Assembly: GCA_016926235.1 (NCBI GenBank)
Contig: JAFGOZ010000673.1
Location: forward strand, 1-27,572
Source of the DNA: Bacteroidales bacterium
Lineage (GTDB): Bacteria; Bacteroidota; Bacteroidia; Bacteroidales; UBA10428
DNA length: 27,572 nt
Direction of reading: 5' to 3'
Within the stretch, counting starts at the first letter, position 1. Every line of letters begins with the position of its first letter. The notes under the pieces were generated by a model. It had not been told where the DNA came from. It ran no database searches and saw nothing but the letters and a program-made list of their open reading frames with translations. Made by a program: the position numbers and the translations under genes. Shown here one piece after another: positions 24,905 to 27,572 of this stretch.

Positions 24905-27076
24905 TTATATTACAGGAATTGTAATTTCAGAAACAGCGCCAATTATTTCTCCGGTCTCTGATTTTAAATCATCCAGATGGAATTGGAATTTCTTTTTGTA
25001 ATACTTGCTTAAAATAGTAAGCCTGTTTTGGATTACATTGGTGGCAATGGATTTGTGTCCCTCTTTTTCGGTTCCTTCTAATACATTATATCGGCCTATC
25101 CCGTTATCTTCAACCCTGCAAATTATTCCTACCTCATCTTTTATTATTCGTAACCGGATTAAACCATTGCCCTGCAATGGTTCTAAGCCATGCTTAATAG
25201 CATTTTCAATCAATGGTTGCAACAAAAACACGGGTATATTGAAGGTATTGGAATCAATGCCCTTATCTATTTCAAGCTCAAAATTAAACGGATATTTAAA
25301 ACGAAGGGATTCCAATTGGCTATATATCTCTAAAAGTTCAATTTCATCCTTAAGCGGTGCTGTATAATTTTGCGAATAATACAATATTTTTCGCATTAAA
25401 TCTGCAAATTTTGCCAGGTATTTCATCGATTCTTCTACCTTATTTTTATGGATGTAGTTTTGTATTGAGTTAAGGGTGTTAAATATAAAATGAGGGTTCA
25501 TTTGCTGGCTAAGGGCTTTTTGCATATTCATATAAAGTGCTTCCCTTAACTTATGAAGCTTTTTTTGCTGGTTAATTCTCAGCAAGAAAAACACTAATAT
25601 TAGGACAATAACAAAAACAACAAATCCAACAATGAGCATATTCTGATGACTTTTTTGTTGCATTATTTTCAAATCTTTTTCAGCTATTTCGGTTTTTTTT
25701 CGTTCCAGCTCCAGATTATTCTCAATTTTGGCAATTTGCTTTTGGCTTTCCATGGTAAAGAGACTATCGTGGGTTTCTTTAAACAAAACATAATACTGAT
25801 AGGCTTTTTCAAAATCTTTTTGTTGGGCATAGCTTTTAGCCAGTATTTCTGATGCCAGTTTGATATTTGCTTTTACTCCCGTATTTTTTGCAATTTCTAA
25901 ACCTTTTAAGCAATTTTCTATTGCATTTGAATAATTATTTAATTGTAATTGTGCTTGTCCTATATTTATGTAAACAAGTGAAATGCCTTCCTGAACTCCT
26001 AATTCATGGAATAATTTTAGAGCTTCTTTAAGTTTAGCTATAGCTTCATAATATCTGTCTTGTTTTAAGAGTAATTGACCAAAAATATTAACAGATATAG
26101 CTTTGGTTGCTTTGTCTCCAATTTCATTGCTAATATCTAGCGCTTTTTGCAAATATTCCAAAGCCTTCTGATAATTACCCTGATTTATATAGACTTCAGC
26201 TATATTGTTTGAAATTTCTGAAATTGATTTTTTATCTTCCAATTCCTCAGCTTTAACTAATGACCTTTCATAATATTCAATGGCTTTATCAGGATTCTCC
26301 TGTTTAATGTAAATAAGCCCAATATTAAATAAACAGAGAGATATCCCATTAATATTTCCAATATCCTGATTTATTTCCAACGCTTTATTTAAAAGATCTA
26401 TAGCTTCACCATAGTCCCCTTTTTGGTTGTATAATGTCCCAAGATTACCATACGCCATTGAAATTCCTTCTTTATTTCCAATCTCTTTATACATTTCTAA
26501 TGATTTGTTGTAATATTCATCTGCTTTATCAAAATTACCCTGATAATCATATATTATTCCCATATTATTAAAACAATCTGCTATTCCTTTTCGATCTCCA
26601 ATTTTTTCATCCATTTTCAAAGACTCTTCATAGAACTCTAACGCTTTTTCATAATTACCCTTAATCTCGTATATCACTCCAATATTTCCTAAACACGCTG
26701 AAATCCCACTTTTATCATCTGTCTTTTCCGCTATTTCCATTGCTTTTTCAATATAGTTAATTGCTATATCATAATTGCCTTGTTTTATATAGGTTGTTCC
26801 AATCGTTTGGTATGATCTCATAATCCCTTTATTGTAACCTAATTTAATTGCAAGATTTAGAGCTTGAGTACTATAATCAATAGCTTTTTCAGGAATACTG
26901 TTTTTATACCCTGATCCTAAATGAATTAATAGGTTTACTTTATTAGAATCTTCAATGGCATTGTCCAGGCAGTTTAAAAGACTGTCAATAACCCTTTGCT
27001 CCTGGGCCAAAACCTGCTGAAGGTGGGTGTTTGAAAAAATATATAGTATTATAATTGTTAATATTGCTTTCTTCAT
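24905..27076 (-). CDS. TPR-domain sensor histidine kinase (His_kinase/LytS type)
   Basis: The start at 27076 (MKKAILTIIILYIFSNTHLQQVLAQE) gives a proper signal peptide and 723 residues; the longer frame to 27130 adds 18 residues that spoil it. About nine to ten consecutive 40-residue tetratricopeptide repeats (typical unit YEKALEFYEESLKMDEKIGD..GIADCFNNMGIIYDYQGN) fill the periplasmic part. A coiled coil and one transmembrane helix (NMLIVGFVVFVIVLILVFFLL) follow, then the His_kinase domain with H529 in QQMNPHFIFNTLNSIQ and an ATPase domain (LLQPLIENAIKHGL, VEDNGIGRYNVLEG). The TPR array suggests that the signal is a protein or peptide contact. It pairs with the LytTR regulator 13 bp downstream. 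Confidence 0.94.
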   Translation of the reverse strand: MKKAILTIIILYIFSNTHLQQVLAQEQRVIDSLLNCLDNAIEDSNKVNLLIHLGSGYKNSIPEKAIDYSTQALNLAIKLGYNKGIMRSYQTIGTTYIKQGNYDIAINYIEKAMEIAEKTDDKSGISACLGNIGVIYEIKGNYEKALEFYEESLKMDEKIGDRKGIADCFNNMGIIYDYQGNFDKADEYYNKSLEMYKEIGNKEGISMAYGNLGTLYNQKGDYGEAIDLLNKALEINQDIGNINGISLCLFNIGLIYIKQENPDKAIEYYERSLVKAEELEDKKSISEISNNIAEVYINQGNYQKALEYLQKALDISNEIGDKATKAISVNIFGQLLLKQDRYYEAIAKLKEALKLFHELGVQEGISLVYINIGQAQLQLNNYSNAIENCLKGLEIAKNTGVKANIKLASEILAKSYAQQKDFEKAYQYYVLFKETHDSLFTMESQKQIAKIENNLELERKKTEIAEKDLKIMQQKSHQNMLIVGFVVFVIVLILVFFLLRINQQKKLHKLREALYMNMQKALSQQMNPHFIFNTLNSIQNYIHKNKVEESMKYLAKFADLMRKILYYSQNYTAPLKDEIELLEIYSQLESLRFKYPFNFELEIDKGIDSNTFNIPVFLLQPLIENAIKHGLEPLQGNGLIRLRIIKDEVGIICRVEDNGIGRYNVLEGTEKEGHKSIATNVIQNRLTILSKYYKKKFQFHLDDLKSETGEIIGAVSEITIPVI

Positions 27077-27572
27077 ATGCTCAATAAAATATTCCATTGC
27101 AAGATAAAATTTATTGCGCAAATAGAGCAATAATTTGTATTATTTCGTTTCTGTTGTTTTTCTTAATCGTATAGTTTTAATCATAATTTTTTGCGCTTCT
27201 TCTGCTTTGAATTGACTATAGGCTTTAATTTGAATTATTCTTTGCAGTTTTGTTTTTAACAGATTAACCGCAAACAAAGTTTAAGCTACCACTTATTTAT
27301 AAATACCTGCCATACACAAATTCCCTGTTGAACAAGAAAAATCCGGTAATTAAATTGCGCTCCCAAATTGAGTTTTATTAATAACTAAAGTCGTTAAAAA
27401 ATGAGCAGCTGTAAGTGTTGCCCATTTCAGTAGTTAAATTTTACCTGCTTAAATCTTACTAATTATGAAAAATTTAAAAGAATTGTTAATTAGTTGAACG
27501 TACTAAAGTTGGAATTTTAGACTTAAGTATTTGATAACTAAATACAAAAAGTTAATAATCTTTCATAAAAAC
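27077..27572. other. Gene-free end of the window
   Basis: These 496 AT-rich bases upstream of the TPR kinase contain no open frame with coding character in either strand. A near match to the -7 box (TCTATTTG on the minus strand, 27119-27126) sits about 43 bp before the kinase start, without a -33 partner. Two ten-codon frames (27401 and 27465, +) look accidental. The region may hold the promoter of a gene outside the window. Confidence 0.5.

Noticed and set aside
27401..27497. Tiny frames MSSCKCCPFQ (27401) and MKNLKELLIS (27465)
   Set aside because: The second recalls bacteriocin leader starts, but both end after ten codons and lack any processing site or neighbour; chance frames are the simpler reading.

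Overview
The window is an AT-rich chromosomal segment that reads as Bacteroidota, most likely class Bacteroidia. The grounds are a pectate lyase with a C-terminal type IX secretion sorting domain, a TamL-type BamA-superfamily lipoprotein, Reg_prop/Y_Y_Y sensor architecture, LytS/LytTR two-component pairs, promoter elements of the Bacteroidetes type (TTTG / TAnnTTTG) and start codons without clear Shine-Dalgarno sequences. No rRNA, tRNA, CRISPR array, intact insertion sequence or phage gene is visible.

Layout. 1-737 (+): the end of a DUF2975 membrane protein, then its usual small XRE regulator. 767-4543 (-): a lipoprotein of unknown function, a BtrH_N/C39-like protein, a LytTR response regulator and its LytS-type membrane kinase. 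Upstream of the kinase lies a degenerate 21-bp tandem repeat array (about 4692-4953), then a terminator and a small secreted protein with a duplicated WMLD motif (5158-5415, -). 5755-8002: a COG2509 flavoprotein (+) facing an NTF2-like lipoprotein (-). 8090-11662 (+): a large Reg_prop/Y_Y_Y/GAF histidine kinase. 11668-12444 (-): a TrmH-type RNA methyltransferase, divergent from tamL-comEC (12540-17063, +). 17207-20004 (+): trkA-trkH potassium uptake. 20100-21911 (-): a YciO-like protein and a CutA-like protein as an operon, then a rhomboid protease. 22051-23688 (+): the secreted pectate lyase behind a well-formed promoter. 23689-24141: non-coding DNA with a C9 and a G10 tract. 24142-27076 (-): a TPR histidine kinase and its LytTR regulator. 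27077-27572: no gene seen.

How the genes work together. Three signalling systems dominate: two complete LytS/LytTR pairs and one large kinase without an adjacent regulator. The rest are mostly housekeeping or envelope functions: outer-membrane assembly, DNA uptake, potassium uptake, RNA modification and membrane proteolysis, plus one extracellular polysaccharide-degrading enzyme. The most unusual parts are the WMLD-repeat secreted protein and 21-bp repeat array next to the first two-component system, the BtrH_N-like protein behind that system, the operon of divergent YciO-like and CutA-like proteins, and the homopolymer-bearing spacer at 23.7-24.1 kb. None of these proves a new system by itself; functional links between them are inference from position.
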